A DNA stretch of 64,000 nucleotides from Geobacteraceae bacterium (GCA_025355965.1 JANXYR010000060.1:1-64000); one strand, 5' to 3'; numbered from the stretch's first letter, positions 50,875-61,142 are shown. Numbers and translations: made by a program. The notes: generated by a model from the letters alone, not told the origin.

Positions 50875-50898
50875 AGAGCCGGGGAAACTTCCGGCTCT
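50875..50898 (+). other. second hairpin just upstream of the aroF ribosome site
   Basis: A perfect 8-bp stem AGAGCCGG/CCGGCTCT (50875-50882 with 50891-50898) with an 8-nt loop ends 11 bases before the GGGAAAGGA ribosome site of aroF. It could stabilise the 5' end of readthrough mRNA or affect initiation; a weak T-rich stretch follows. Confidence 0.5.
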
Positions 50899-50924
50899 AA
50901 TTGTTTGTGGGAAAGGATCAGAAA

Positions 50925-51944
50925 ATGATTATTGTAATGAAAGCAGGAGCTGCAAAGAAAGACAAAGATGAAGTTCTGAAACGTATCAAAGAGTTGGGCT
51001 ATACGTCACATGTAATTCATGGTGCGACGCGTGACGTGATCGGTGCGATTGGTGATGAGCGTGCCAAGTCCGCTCTGCAGGCGTTGGAATCTCTGCATGG
51101 TGTGGAGAATGTTGTTCCAATCCTGCAACCGTATAAACTGGCTTCACTTGAAGTCAAAAAGGAGTCCAGCGTGGTACGTATCAGTGACAGTGTTGTCATA
51201 GGTGGCTCGCAGATTGTTGTCATGGCAGGCCCTTGCTCGGTGGAGAGTGAGGAACAGATTCTAGAGTCTGCTCTTGCAGTAAAAAAAGCCGGAGCCCATA
51301 TTTTGCGGGGTGGGGCATTCAAGCCGCGCACCTCACCCTATTCCTTCCAGGGGCTTGAAGAGGAAGGGTTGAAGCTGCTGGCCAAGGCGCGTGATTTGAC
51401 TGGCCTTCCTTTTGTGACGGAAGTTATTAATCCGGAAACAGCCGAAATGGTGGCGGAGTATTCCGATATACTGCAGATTGGTGCCAGAAATTCACAGAAT
51501 TTTGCGCTGCTCAAAAAAGTTGGTCAGCTTGGCAAACCGGTCCTCTTGAAACGGGGGATGGCTATGACAATTCAGGAGTTGCTGATGAGTGCTGAATATA
51601 TTATGAGTGAGGGCAACCAGTCCGTGATTCTTTGCGAACGTGGTATCCGCACCTTTGAGACTGCCACTCGTAATACCCTTGATTTATCGGCGATTCCGGT
51701 TCTGAAAGGAAAAACTCATCTACCGGTTGTTATTGATCCATCACATGGTACCGGTAATCATCATTATGTGGCTCCAATGTGTTATGCGGCGGTAGCAGCG
51801 GGGGCAGACGGATTGATAGTAGAAGTACACCCGGACCCGGAACACGCATCATCTGATGGTGCCCAGTCTCTGAAACCGGTCAAATTTGATATAATGATGC
51901 AAAAGTTGCGGCTGTTTGCCGAGGCGGCCGGAAGGAATCTTTAA
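50925..51944 (+). CDS. aroF: 3-deoxy-7-phosphoheptulonate (DAHP) synthase, type I beta with ACT-like N-terminus
   Basis: Condenses phosphoenolpyruvate and erythrose-4-phosphate, the first step of the shikimate pathway. The 339-residue protein has an N-terminal ferredoxin/ACT-like regulatory domain (residues 1-70, [20 protein letters not shown]) as in Thermotoga DAHPS, and the TIM-barrel core with [52 protein letters not shown] and DPSHGTGNH. It is controlled by the aromatic attenuator at 50705-50851. ATG 50925 follows GGGAAAGGA. Confidence 0.95.
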   Translation: MIIVMKAGAAKKDKDEVLKRIKELGYTSHVIHGATRDVIGAIGDERAKSALQALESLHGVENVVPILQPYKLASLEVKKESSVVRISDSVVIGGSQIVVMAGPCSVESEEQILESALAVKKAGAHILRGGAFKPRTSPYSFQGLEEEGLKLLAKARDLTGLPFVTEVINPETAEMVAEYSDILQIGARNSQNFALLKKVGQLGKPVLLKRGMAMTIQELLMSAEYIMSEGNQSVILCERGIRTFETATRNTLDLSAIPVLKGKTHLPVVIDPSHGTGNHHYVAPMCYAAVAAGADGLIVEVHPDPEHASSDGAQSLKPVKFDIMMQKLRLFAEAAGRNL

Positions 51945-51960
51945 TCTCCATAAAAGCTAT

Positions 51961-52012
51961 TACCACGGAGATACAGGGAATGTTGTGAATATCCCTGCCT
52001 CTCCGTGGTTAA
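51961..52012. repeat. ACCACGGAG-type inverted repeat between aroF and hrpB
   Basis: ACCACGGAG...CAGGGA (about 51962-51979) pairs with TCCCTG..CTCCGTGGT (about 51992-52009), a 15-bp interrupted stem with a 12-nt loop. The sequence resembles the ACCACGGAG/CTCCGTGGT dispersed repeat that I recall from many bacterial genomes. Without a T tract it is a poor intrinsic terminator, though it could cap the aroF mRNA. Confidence 0.6.
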
Positions 52013-52053
52013 TAAAATATTCAATTCAAATTGGTAAAAAATTGATCCAATCC

Positions 52054-54579
52054 ATGACTAAACTCCCAATTGATGACATTCTTCCTCTTCTTCTTGAATC
52101 AGTCCGTACTAATCAGAACATCATTCTTCATGCCGCTCCTGGGGCTGGTAAAACAACACGCGTTCCGCTGGCCCTGCTTGATGTTATCCCTTCTGATGCC
52201 GGCCGTATTATTATGCTGGAGCCGCGGCGGATCGCTGCAGTATCAGCTGCCCGCTGGATGGCTAAAAGTCTTGGTGAAGAGGTTGGAGGTACAGTTGGTT
52301 ACTCTATTCGCTTTGATAGCTGCACTTCTAAAACCACGCGAATTGAGGTGGTAACAGAGGGAATTCTAACCCGCCGGATTCAGGCTGATCCTGAGCTTGC
52401 CGGCGTGGCAATGGTTATTTTCGACGAATTTCATGAACGGAGCATCCATGCCGATCTTGGTCTAGCCCTCTGCCGTGAGGTGCAGCAGATGCGTACCGAT
52501 CTTAAAATAATGGTCATGTCTGCGACGCTTGATCTTCAGCCGCTTGCCCGGATGCTTGACAACGCTCCTGTCATTAGTTCTGAAGGTCGATGTTTTGCTG
52601 TTGAAATGAAATATCTGGATGATAAATGGCATACACGTCTTTCGCAACGCGTGGCAACAGCGGTTATACGGGCGCTGAATGAAACAGAAGGTGATATCCT
52701 CGCATTTTTGCCCGGCTCCGGCGAAATTCGTGCTTGCGCTGCCCAGTTGGCAGAATCTGGAGCCGTGCCGCTAAATATAATAGTTTGCCAACTGTATGGT
52801 GATCTGCCGATTGCAGAGCAGCAGAAAGTTATTCAGGCAGGCCCACAGCGCAAAATAGTGTTGGCAACCAGTATTGCAGAAACCAGTCTGACCATTGAAG
52901 GTGTTCGGACAGTCATTGATTGCGGGGTATCGCGGCGGTTGCAATATGATCCTGGCAATGGCTTGAATCGCCTGGTTACAGTTCGCGAATCGCGTGCTTC
53001 TGCCGAGCAACGAGCCGGTCGTGCAGGTCGCACCGCTCCCGGTGTATGTTATCGTCTCTACACCCCTCACACACTCCATGCGATGTCTGCATACACGCCA
53101 CCCGAGATCAATGTCACCGATTTGTCACAGCTTTTGCTTGAACTGGCAGCGTGGGGTGTTACGGATCTGCAGCAGCTTGGCTGGCTGGATGTGCCACCCG
53201 TTGCAGCACAGGAATCGGCCCGCCGCCTGCTTGTAGAACTTGACCTGTTTGATGATACTGGCCGTATCACACCTCTTGGCCGAGAAGTTGTGCGGATGCC
53301 GCTTCATCCACGACTTGGCCGACTATTACTTCGTTCTAGAGAACTATGTTGTTCCGGTTTGGGATGCCAGTTGGCGGCTCTTCTTTCGGAACGGGACCTG
53401 TTCCGTTCCGATGTCGGTAATAACATGCCGCAGATAAGCCGCTCGGATATTGCAGATCGCCTGGAAGCTCTTAAAAACTGGCGCTTATCAGGGCGTAACG
53501 ACCATAAAATGGATCTTTCGGCTGTAAAAAACGTGGAACGTGTTGCTCGCCAACTGGAACGGTTTATGGCTATCCCCGCAGCGGAAAAAGATTGGGTATG
53601 CGATGATGACTGTATTACCCGGTTGCTGCTGGTGGCTTACCCCGATCGTCTTGCAAAGCACAGGGGAAATGGCGGTGACGGGTACTTGCTTGCCAGTGGC
53701 CGTGGAGCACGTTTTTCTGAGCGTAGTGCGGTCAGAGCGTCTGATTATATTATTGCGCTGGCGCTGGATGGCGGAAATCAGACTGAAGCTATCATCCATC
53801 TTGCCTCTGAAATATCCGAAACGCTTATACGTGAGGAGCGTTCAAAACATATCCGCTGTGAAACAATAGTGAGTTGGGATGATCGTGAGGGGCGCGTTAT
53901 TGCCAAGCGGCTGGAGCGCTTGGGTAGTGTTCAGCTATCTGCCGAAACAGTTATTCCGTCAGCAACTCAGACGGTGCCGGCTGTCGTAGGTGCACTCCGT
54001 GCGTCCGGATTGACGCTTTTGCCGATGAATGAAGCTGTCCGCCAGTTGCAGGGGCGTTTACTGTTGGTGCGATCTGCCTTCCCTGAGAGGGATTGGCCGG
54101 ATGTTTCGGACACTGTATTGTGTGATACGCTTGAAGAGTGGCTGGCGCCGCGTCTTGAAGGAGTTAACTCAGCAAAAAAAATTGCTAAGCTGGATATTGC
54201 GGAGATCCTGAGGCAGAATCTGGATTATCGGCAGCAGCGTGAACTGGATGAATTAGCGCCGACGCATCTGTCTGTTCCGAGTGGTTCGAGGGTAAAGATT
54301 GATTATTCCGGTGAAGTTCCTGTGCTGGCGGTGAAACTTCAGGAACTGTTCGGTTTGGCAGTTGGACCCTCCGTATGTGGCGGCAGGTTTCCTGCGCTGT
54401 TGCACCTGCTTTCGCCGGCTGGAAGGCCGATCCAGGTGACTCGGGATCTAAAGGGATTCTGGGACGGCTCGTATCAGCAGGTAAAAAAGGAGCTAAAGGG
54501 GCGCTATCCAAAACACCCCTGGCCTGATGACCCTTGGAGCGCTGCTCCTACACGCAGATTGAAGCCGAAGGGCAGTTAG
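52054..54579 (+). CDS. hrpB: ATP-dependent RNA helicase HrpB
   Basis: DExH helicase of unknown physiological substrate. The 841-residue protein has Walker A APGAGKTTRVPLALL, the box DEFHERS (DEFH rather than DEAH, normal for HrpB), motif III SATLD, motif V ATSIAETSLTIEGV and motif VI QRAGRAGRTAPG, followed by the helicase-associated domain and the HrpB-specific C-terminus (KGFWDGSYQQVKKELKGRYPKHPWPDDP). ATG 52054 fits the family N-terminus; the in-frame TTG at 51916 runs into aroF and the repeat. Confidence 0.94.
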   Translation: MTKLPIDDILPLLLESVRTNQNIILHAAPGAGKTTRVPLALLDVIPSDAGRIIMLEPRRIAAVSAARWMAKSLGEEVGGTVGYSIRFDSCTSKTTRIEVVTEGILTRRIQADPELAGVAMVIFDEFHERSIHADLGLALCREVQQMRTDLKIMVMSATLDLQPLARMLDNAPVISSEGRCFAVEMKYLDDKWHTRLSQRVATAVIRALNETEGDILAFLPGSGEIRACAAQLAESGAVPLNIIVCQLYGDLPIAEQQKVIQAGPQRKIVLATSIAETSLTIEGVRTVIDCGVSRRLQYDPGNGLNRLVTVRESRASAEQRAGRAGRTAPGVCYRLYTPHTLHAMSAYTPPEINVTDLSQLLLELAAWGVTDLQQLGWLDVPPVAAQESARRLLVELDLFDDTGRITPLGREVVRMPLHPRLGRLLLRSRELCCSGLGCQLAALLSERDLFRSDVGNNMPQISRSDIADRLEALKNWRLSGRNDHKMDLSAVKNVERVARQLERFMAIPAAEKDWVCDDDCITRLLLVAYPDRLAKHRGNGGDGYLLASGRGARFSERSAVRASDYIIALALDGGNQTEAIIHLASEISETLIREERSKHIRCETIVSWDDREGRVIAKRLERLGSVQLSAETVIPSATQTVPAVVGALRASGLTLLPMNEAVRQLQGRLLLVRSAFPERDWPDVSDTVLCDTLEEWLAPRLEGVNSAKKIAKLDIAEILRQNLDYRQQRELDELAPTHLSVPSGSRVKIDYSGEVPVLAVKLQELFGLAVGPSVCGGRFPALLHLLSPAGRPIQVTRDLKGFWDGSYQQVKKELKGRYPKHPWPDDPWSAAPTRRLKPKGS

Positions 54580-54613
54580 TTTCCATCCGGAAATGACCTT
54601 TTCCGGATGGAAA
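54580..54613. terminator. bidirectional terminator between hrpB and pgi
   Basis: A perfect 14-bp stem TTTCCATCCGGAAA/TTTCCGGATGGAAA (54580-54593 with 54600-54613) with a 6-nt loop starts one base after the hrpB stop and ends before the pgi stop on the other strand. The A/T ends suit termination from both sides. Confidence 0.75.
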
Positions 54614-54617
54614 TTGG

Positions 54618-56210
54618 CTAACCGGCAATCCGGAATGTTACCTCTGCCATCTGATCGGCGCTATTTAGAATAATCCCGTGGTCCGGGTTGGCCGCCAAAT
54701 GCCTCAGGATAGCAAATACCATCTCCGCTTGTTCTGCTTTTCCCAACAATTCTGCGATAGCATCCGCCGTCATGCTCCGCTGCTCCTTTTGTAACAGCTC
54801 CACTACTGATCTCTGGAGTGCTATCACGGTGCCGGCCGCTTTTTTACCCGCTTCTACACCTGGCTGGTGGTAGGCATTAATATTAATCAGGCTGGCATAA
54901 AATCCAACGGCCCTCTCGAACAGTGCAATCAGGACGCCGACTGTGTATGCATCAACCTCATTGATAGTGAGTGTCATCGATTCCCGGCCATTTTCATAAA
55001 GCGCTGTACGAGTGCCCTGGAAAAAACCGAACAGGAAATCTCCGCTGGTAATTCCATCCTCGACTAGTAGTGAACTTCCATTTCGATCTTTCAGTACCTC
55101 AATAAACGTAACAAAGAAATTTGCCACACCTTCCCGTAATTGCTGCACATAGGCGTGCTGATCGGTAGAGCCCTTGTTGCCGTACACCGTCAGCCCCTGA
55201 TTGACAGTCACACCATCACGGTCAAGCTCTTTGCCGATCGATTCCATGATTAGTTGTTGCAGATAGCGGGAGAGTAGCAGCAGGCGATCCTTGTATGGGA
55301 GCATGACCAGATCTTTCGTGCCGTGACCATCCGTAGCGTAGTGCCACATCAGCGCCATAATTGCGGCGGGATTTTGTTCAGTAACTGTCCTGCTGGTTAC
55401 TATGTCACAGGCTTTGGCACCTTCGAGCAGCGCTTTGATGTCGATCCCTTGCAGAGCCGCCGGCAGGAGCCCACCAGCCGAGGTGATTGAGGTTCGTCCT
55501 CCGACCCAGTCCCACATCGGGAAACGCTCCAACCAGCCTTCTGCCTGCGCCAACCTGTCCAACTCACTTGCAGCTCCGGTCACTGCCACTACATGCTGTG
55601 AGAAATCGAGTCCGGCACGATTATATGCTGTCTTGGCCTCCAGCATCCCGTTGCGGGTCTCCTTGGTTGAGCCACTTTTCGATATAACCACAGTCAATGT
55701 TTGTGAAACAGATGTACCCAGTTCTGCAAATATTTTATCAATGCCGTCCGGGTCAGTGTTGTCGAGAAAATACGCCTTCATCCGGTCTGATGAAGATGTT
55801 AGTGCGTCGGCCACAAACTGCGGTCCCAATGCTGAACCGCCGATGCCGATTATAAGAATGTTTTTGAAATCGGCGCCGTTCTGAGCGGTTATAGCACCGG
55901 TATGAATTTTGGCACTGAATGTCAGAATCTGTTCTATGGCGACTTCAATTTCGCGTTGAATGTCGCGTGAAGGAGAGAGTGACGGATTTCTTAACCAGTA
56001 ATGCCCGACCATGCGCCCTTCATCACGATTGGCAATTGCTCCACCCTCCAGATCACGCATTTCTGAGAATGCATCCTGTATTGCTGGTTCCATCTGTTTA
56101 AAAAAACTGTCAGGAAATTTCATGCGACTGATATCAAGCGAGAGTCCGATTTCAGGGCAGTGGCAGAGATATTTCTGATAACGATTCCAAAGGGCGGTCT
56201 CTTTTTGCAT
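54618..56210 (-). CDS. pgi: glucose-6-phosphate isomerase
   Basis: Interconverts glucose-6-phosphate and fructose-6-phosphate. The 530-residue protein shows [17 protein letters not shown], the phosphosugar loop [50 protein letters not shown] and a C-terminal [15 protein letters not shown]. It lies downstream of eno on the same strand, separated by a strong terminator. With pfkA, glgP and eno it forms the carbohydrate part of the window. Confidence 0.95.
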   Translation of the reverse strand: MQKETALWNRYQKYLCHCPEIGLSLDISRMKFPDSFFKQMEPAIQDAFSEMRDLEGGAIANRDEGRMVGHYWLRNPSLSPSRDIQREIEVAIEQILTFSAKIHTGAITAQNGADFKNILIIGIGGSALGPQFVADALTSSSDRMKAYFLDNTDPDGIDKIFAELGTSVSQTLTVVISKSGSTKETRNGMLEAKTAYNRAGLDFSQHVVAVTGAASELDRLAQAEGWLERFPMWDWVGGRTSITSAGGLLPAALQGIDIKALLEGAKACDIVTSRTVTEQNPAAIMALMWHYATDGHGTKDLVMLPYKDRLLLLSRYLQQLIMESIGKELDRDGVTVNQGLTVYGNKGSTDQHAYVQQLREGVANFFVTFIEVLKDRNGSSLLVEDGITSGDFLFGFFQGTRTALYENGRESMTLTINEVDAYTVGVLIALFERAVGFYASLININAYHQPGVEAGKKAAGTVIALQRSVVELLQKEQRSMTADAIAELLGKAEQAEMVFAILRHLAANPDHGIILNSADQMAEVTFRIAG

Positions 56211-56236
56211 TCGTTTCTCCTATCCAATACTCAGAT

Positions 56237-56270
56237 ACACAAAAGGCGGAGAATTCTCCGCCTTTTGTGT
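56237..56270 (-). terminator. perfect palindromic terminator after eno
   Basis: A perfect 17-bp palindrome, ACACAAAAGGCGGAGAA followed by its complement (56237-56270), lies 17 bases after the eno stop. Read on the minus strand it gives a GC-rich stem with CCTTTTGTGT at its end. It separates eno from pgi. Confidence 0.85.
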
Positions 56271-56287
56271 CAGTTTCTATTCAATTT

Positions 56288-57649
<1,362 letters not shown>

Positions 57650-57814
57650 TTAATTTAAAAATAACAGCTCACTGGTGCAAATATTCACAACTTTTTTTGC
57701 AGTGGGCGGCATTTCTTTATGTTTGAATTACGGAATACTTCACAATGACCTTTAGACGTGGTATGACAAAAAACGGCACCCAGTTTTGTCAGATTGGTAC
57801 GATATGGAGTTCCG

Positions 57815-59194
57815 ATGAAAATAAAAATACTTGTTGTCGATGATGAACTGAGCATGCGTGAGTTTCTCTCCATCCTGTTGGAGCGTGAAGGTTATGATGT
57901 CACTGTTGCTGGCTCCGCCGAGGCTGCGCTGCGTACGATGGAGTCTGCGCTGTTTGATCTGGTGCTGTCAGATGTCAATATGCCAGGGCTGTCTGGCATC
58001 GAACTGTTGGCACGCATCAAAGAAAAATCTCCCGAGACTGCGGTTTTGATGCTCACCGCCTTTTCAGCTGCTGATCAGGCGGTTGAGGCGATGAAGCTGG
58101 GCGCATATGACTATATCGGCAAGCCGTTCAAGAACGAGGAGATCAAGCAGTTGATCAAAAATGCTCTTGAAAAGCAGGGGCTCAAACGTGAAAATGTTCT
58201 GCTGAAAAAAGACGCCAGTGAGCGGGATAGTTTCTGCGGCATCATTGGCAAAAGTCAGAAAATGCGTGAACTTTTCGATATGATCCAAAAAGTTGCTGCC
58301 AGCCAAAGCAGTGTACTGATTCTTGGAGAGAGCGGAACCGGTAAAGAGCTGGCAGCACGATCGATACATACGTGCAGTCCGCGCAAATCAAAACCGTTTG
58401 TGGCTGTCAATTGCGGTGCCATTCCGGACAATCTGATTGAGAGTGAACTGTTCGGGCATAAAAAAGGTTCTTTCACCGGTGCGGTGGGAGATCGCCCCGG
58501 ACTTTTCGAACAGGCCGAAGGGGGGACGCTCTTTCTGGACGAAATTGGCGAACTGCCGCTGCTGATGCAGACCAAACTGCTGCGGGTGCTGCAGGAACGC
58601 GAGTTCAAACGGGTAGGGGACGCTATGACACGCAAGGCGGACGTACGAATCATCAGCGCCTCAAACCGTGATCTTGAAAGTCAGGTAAAGGACGGGTCGT
58701 TCAGGGAAGACCTGTTTTATCGTCTCAATGTCGTTCAGCTTGTCATGCCGCCGCTACGGGAGAGAATCGAGGATATCCCGCTTTTGATTGAGTATTTCTG
58801 CCGTAAATTTCAGACCGGTGGTCAGAATAAACCGGCATCAGTCACTCCTGGTGCCCTTAAAATACTCATGAATCATCCCTTTCCGGGTAATATCCGCGAA
58901 TTAGAGAATTGTATCGAACGGAGCCTGATTATAGATCCGGTGGTTATTTCCGAGAATAGTCTGCCACAACAGCTTCTGGTCAGCAAAATGCCCTGCCTCA
59001 CAGCCGAATGCGATATCCCGGAGGGGGGAATGATGCTGGAACCGCTGTTAGAAGACCTGGAGAAAAAATACCTGCTCAAGGCGCTTGAGAAGACTGGCGG
59101 TGCGAAAAAGAAAGCAGGGGAACTGCTGGGGATGTCGTTCCGCTCTTTCCGCTATCGGCTGGCAAAATTCGGATTGGATAGTGGAGAGGAATAG
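57815..59194 (+). CDS. pilR: sigma-54-dependent response regulator, PilR-like
   Basis: NtrC-type activator expected to switch on pilin transcription. The 459-residue protein has a receiver domain (residues 1-120, LVVDDELSMREF; phospho-acceptor Asp53 in SDVNMPG), an AAA+ domain (about 142-375; GESGTGKE, GTLFLDEIGELP, and the sigma-54 contact loop as GSFTGA, the variant I recall for PilR) and a C-terminal Fis-type helix-turn-helix (GGAKKKAGELLGMSFRSFRYRL). ATG 57815 follows GGAG. The usual kinase gene pilS is not adjacent: upstream is divergent eno. Confidence 0.88.
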   Translation: MKIKILVVDDELSMREFLSILLEREGYDVTVAGSAEAALRTMESALFDLVLSDVNMPGLSGIELLARIKEKSPETAVLMLTAFSAADQAVEAMKLGAYDYIGKPFKNEEIKQLIKNALEKQGLKRENVLLKKDASERDSFCGIIGKSQKMRELFDMIQKVAASQSSVLILGESGTGKELAARSIHTCSPRKSKPFVAVNCGAIPDNLIESELFGHKKGSFTGAVGDRPGLFEQAEGGTLFLDEIGELPLLMQTKLLRVLQEREFKRVGDAMTRKADVRIISASNRDLESQVKDGSFREDLFYRLNVVQLVMPPLRERIEDIPLLIEYFCRKFQTGGQNKPASVTPGALKILMNHPFPGNIRELENCIERSLIIDPVVISENSLPQQLLVSKMPCLTAECDIPEGGMMLEPLLEDLEKKYLLKALEKTGGAKKKAGELLGMSFRSFRYRLAKFGLDSGEE

Positions 59195-59499
59195 ATTTCA
59201 TCCGCTATTGCCCAGTATAATGGGTTGCATAACTGCTGAAACTAATTTAGCAAAGTCAATCGTGAATATAAAATTATGAATAATGATCATTTAAATTCAT
59301 TAAAGCTGACAATATTTGTCACTGCGCTCTGCCGGAAATAAGTTGTTTAGATAAAGGTGGAGTTGTGGCGAGTTTTATTATCTAATTAATATAGTATGTT
59401 ACATCAGATATAGATTTTGGTCTTGATATTGCTGTTTAGTATGTTAACTTCACAACCAAGCTCTGTTTATAGAGCACAAACCAAGAAAGGAGAAACATT
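59195..59499 (+). promoter_or_regulatory. intergenic region with sigma-54 promoter of pilA
   Basis: In this 305-nt AT-rich region the clearest element is a -24/-12 promoter, TGGTCTTGATATTGCT at 59418-59433. It has the exact sigma-54 spacing (GG at -24, GC at -12), predicting a start near 59444 and a roughly 55-nt 5' UTR with a small hairpin GCTCT/AGAGC (about 59460-59475). The upstream half, where PilR would bind, is AT-rich and has no motif I can assign. I saw no GEMM-type riboswitch. Confidence 0.8.
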
Positions 59500-59724
59500 A
59501 TGTTAAACAAGTTCAGAAGTAACAAAGGTTTCACCCTGATCGAGCTGTTGATCGTTGTTGCGATCATCGGTATCCTGGCAGCTATCGCTATCCCACAGTT
59601 CTCTGCCTATCGCGAGAAGGCTTACAATGCTGCGGCAAACAGTGACCTGAAAAATCTGAAAACCGGCTTTGAGGCCTATAACTCAGACAACCAGGCATAT
59701 CCGACCGTTGTTGTCGCGCAGTAA
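59500..59724 (+). CDS. pilA: short type IV pilin PilA (Geobacter conductive-pilin type)
   Basis: Major pilin of 74 residues: a 10-residue leader (MLNKFRSNKG), cleavage before Phe, and a mature 64-residue chain consisting only of the N-terminal helix (FTLIELLIVVAIIGILAAIA) plus a short tail. Glu5 is present. Aromatics in the mature protein are F1, F24, Y27, Y32, F47, Y50 and Y57 (7 of 64), with no gap above 14 residues. This is the pattern of Geobacter electrically conductive pilins, which lack the large globular head. A strong AAAGGAG ribosome site precedes it; sigma-54 promoter upstream, pilR adjacent. Confidence 0.93.
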   Translation: MLNKFRSNKGFTLIELLIVVAIIGILAAIAIPQFSAYREKAYNAAANSDLKNLKTGFEAYNSDNQAYPTVVVAQ

Positions 59725-59759
59725 ACTTAATTCAATCATTCTGAAAGGGGAAATTTATT

Positions 59760-60146
59760 ATGAAAAAAACTATTTTGTTAACTCTGTTATTGATATCAGT
59801 ATTCAGTGTATCGGTTTTTGCTCAGGATATCGCTATTAGTACGCCTACTGTAACAAGTGCCGCAGGTATGATAATCAAGGGGGGAACTTCTAACACTACG
59901 GCTGCCGCTTCTACCAACCCAATGGGCAAAATGTCCACCGGTGTTTACCTTGGCGTTGATTTTACAACTACCACCTATGCGATCATCACGAAGCATCAAA
60001 CCGGTTCCAAGAAAGTTGGTACTTCAAGCGATTCAACAGCTATTTTCTTTATGACTGAGCCAGCCGGTGTCTTGGCTTCTGGCTCTGCGCCTCAGGCTGC
60101 TGATCAGACAGCATTTCCAACTACTGCTGGTTGGACTTCAATGTAA
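59760..60146 (+). CDS. probable PilA-C (separate pilin C-terminal domain protein)
   Basis: A 128-residue exported protein: signal peptide (KKTILLTLLLISVFSVSVFA, cleavage about residue 21) and a beta-rich domain (GKMSTGVYLGVDFTTTTYAIITKH, KVGTSSDSTAIFFMTEPAGV) resembling the head of ordinary type IV pilins. It follows pilA after 35 nt with its own ribosome site, the position of the PilA-C gene in Geobacter, where pilin is split into helix and head proteins. Identity rests on position and composition rather than a recognised motif. A terminator follows. Confidence 0.72.
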   Translation: MKKTILLTLLLISVFSVSVFAQDIAISTPTVTSAAGMIIKGGTSNTTAAASTNPMGKMSTGVYLGVDFTTTTYAIITKHQTGSKKVGTSSDSTAIFFMTEPAGVLASGSAPQAADQTAFPTTAGWTSM

Positions 60147-60171
60147 CTTCGATTCTTATTTGTCATTTAAC

Positions 60172-60202
60172 AAGCGGGGTGTTTCGGCATCCCGCTTTTT
60201 TT
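60172..60202 (+). terminator. intrinsic terminator after the pilA operon
   Basis: A 10-bp stem AAGCGGGGTG/CATCCCGCTT (60172-60181 with 60188-60197, one G-U pair) with a 6-nt TTTCGG loop runs into seven T. It separates pilA and pilA-C from the ABC-transporter group. Confidence 0.88.
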
Positions 60203-60235
60203 GTGGGTGGCTTTTTATGGAGTGAAATTTTCAAG

Positions 60236-60264
60236 TTGACGGTAATATGCAGCGCTTATATTAT
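60236..60264 (+). promoter_or_regulatory. sigma-70 type promoter of the ABC-transporter group
   Basis: TTGACG (60236-60241), a 17-bp spacer and TATTAT (60259-60264) lie 85 bases before the permease start, downstream of the pilin terminator. It would give constitutive expression independent of PilR and sigma-54. Confidence 0.6.
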
Positions 60265-60348
60265 TTCATATCAATATCTCAGGCTGCTGCACGTAAGTTT
60301 GAAACCGTGATGAATAAATTGTGGAAGTGTAAGGAGGTTGAATAAAGC

Positions 60349-61140
60349 ATGGTATCAATTATTCGTATAACCCTCAAAGGGATCTTTCGTGATCGGGTTT
60401 TTCAAGGGATTATGGTGACTGCGTGTGCATTTCTACTGATACCGGTGGTTGCGTCACTTTCCATGCGCCAAGTGAGCGAACTTTCCCTGACCCTATCGCT
60501 TTCGCTGATTTCCTTCATCTTGTTGTTGCTGGCGGTATTTCTGGGAGGCACTTCTCTCTGGAAGGATATTGAACGACGCTATACGTTCAGCGTGCTGGGT
60601 CTGCCGATTTCAAGACAGTCCTATCTGATTGGCCGCTTTGGCGGAACGGCTCTGTTTGTGCTTCTGGCCGCAGCTGTGCTTGGAATTGCCGCTTCTGCCG
60701 TAGTGTTCTATACGTCAACCTTCTACCCACCTGAGAGGCCGATTCTCTGGTCGACTATGACACTCTGCATACTGTTTGATGCTCTGAAATATATTCTGCT
60801 GATTGCGGTTGCTTTCCTGCTTTCCACTGTCAGTACTTCATTTTTTTTGCCAGTTTTTGGTACGATTGCAACTTTTCTGGCAGGAGGTGTTACTCAACAG
60901 GTATATGAATATGTTAATTCCCAGTCAGCGGATAAACTTTCCCCATTAGTTAGGCAAGTTGCAACAGGTCTTTATTACCTTTTACCTAATTTCGGATCTT
61001 TTGATCTTAAAGTAAATGCTATTTATGGGTTACCTCTCCCATACAATGGTTTACTTCTTACTGTTACGTATTTTGTTGTGTACACCGGAATTCTGCTGTC
61101 AGTTGCTGCGGCGATTTTTGCCCGGCGTGAAATGAGGTAA
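60349..61140 (+). CDS. ABC-2 type transporter permease
   Basis: A 263-residue membrane protein with about six hydrophobic segments (for example GIMVTACAFLLIPVVASL, LSLSLISFILLLLAVFL, ALFVLLAAAVLGIAAS, ILLIAVAFLLSTVSTSFFL) and a C-terminal VTYFVVYTGILLSVAAAIFARRE. It looks like the permease of an ABC-2 exporter; its ATPase is probably the gene at 62023. It lies next to pilA as in Geobacter genomes, but a direct role in pili is not shown by sequence. An AAGGAGG ribosome site precedes it. Confidence 0.78.
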   Translation: MVSIIRITLKGIFRDRVFQGIMVTACAFLLIPVVASLSMRQVSELSLTLSLSLISFILLLLAVFLGGTSLWKDIERRYTFSVLGLPISRQSYLIGRFGGTALFVLLAAAVLGIAASAVVFYTSTFYPPERPILWSTMTLCILFDALKYILLIAVAFLLSTVSTSFFLPVFGTIATFLAGGVTQQVYEYVNSQSADKLSPLVRQVATGLYYLLPNFGSFDLKVNAIYGLPLPYNGLLLTVTYFVVYTGILLSVAAAIFARREMR

Positions 61141-61142
61141 AC

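Noticed and set aside
50746-50928. 60-codon frame through the aroF leader
   Set aside because: It starts inside the leader peptide in another frame and crosses the terminator hairpin; the aromatic leader frame explains the region better.
55402-55884. 160-codon plus-strand frame
   Set aside because: Antisense to pgi, whose motifs are intact; low-complexity Ser/Ala composition typical of a shadow frame.
59195-59499. Possible cyclic-dinucleotide (GEMM) riboswitch before pilA
   Set aside because: Such switches regulate some Geobacter genes, but the conserved GEMM core and tetraloop-receptor elements are not visible here.
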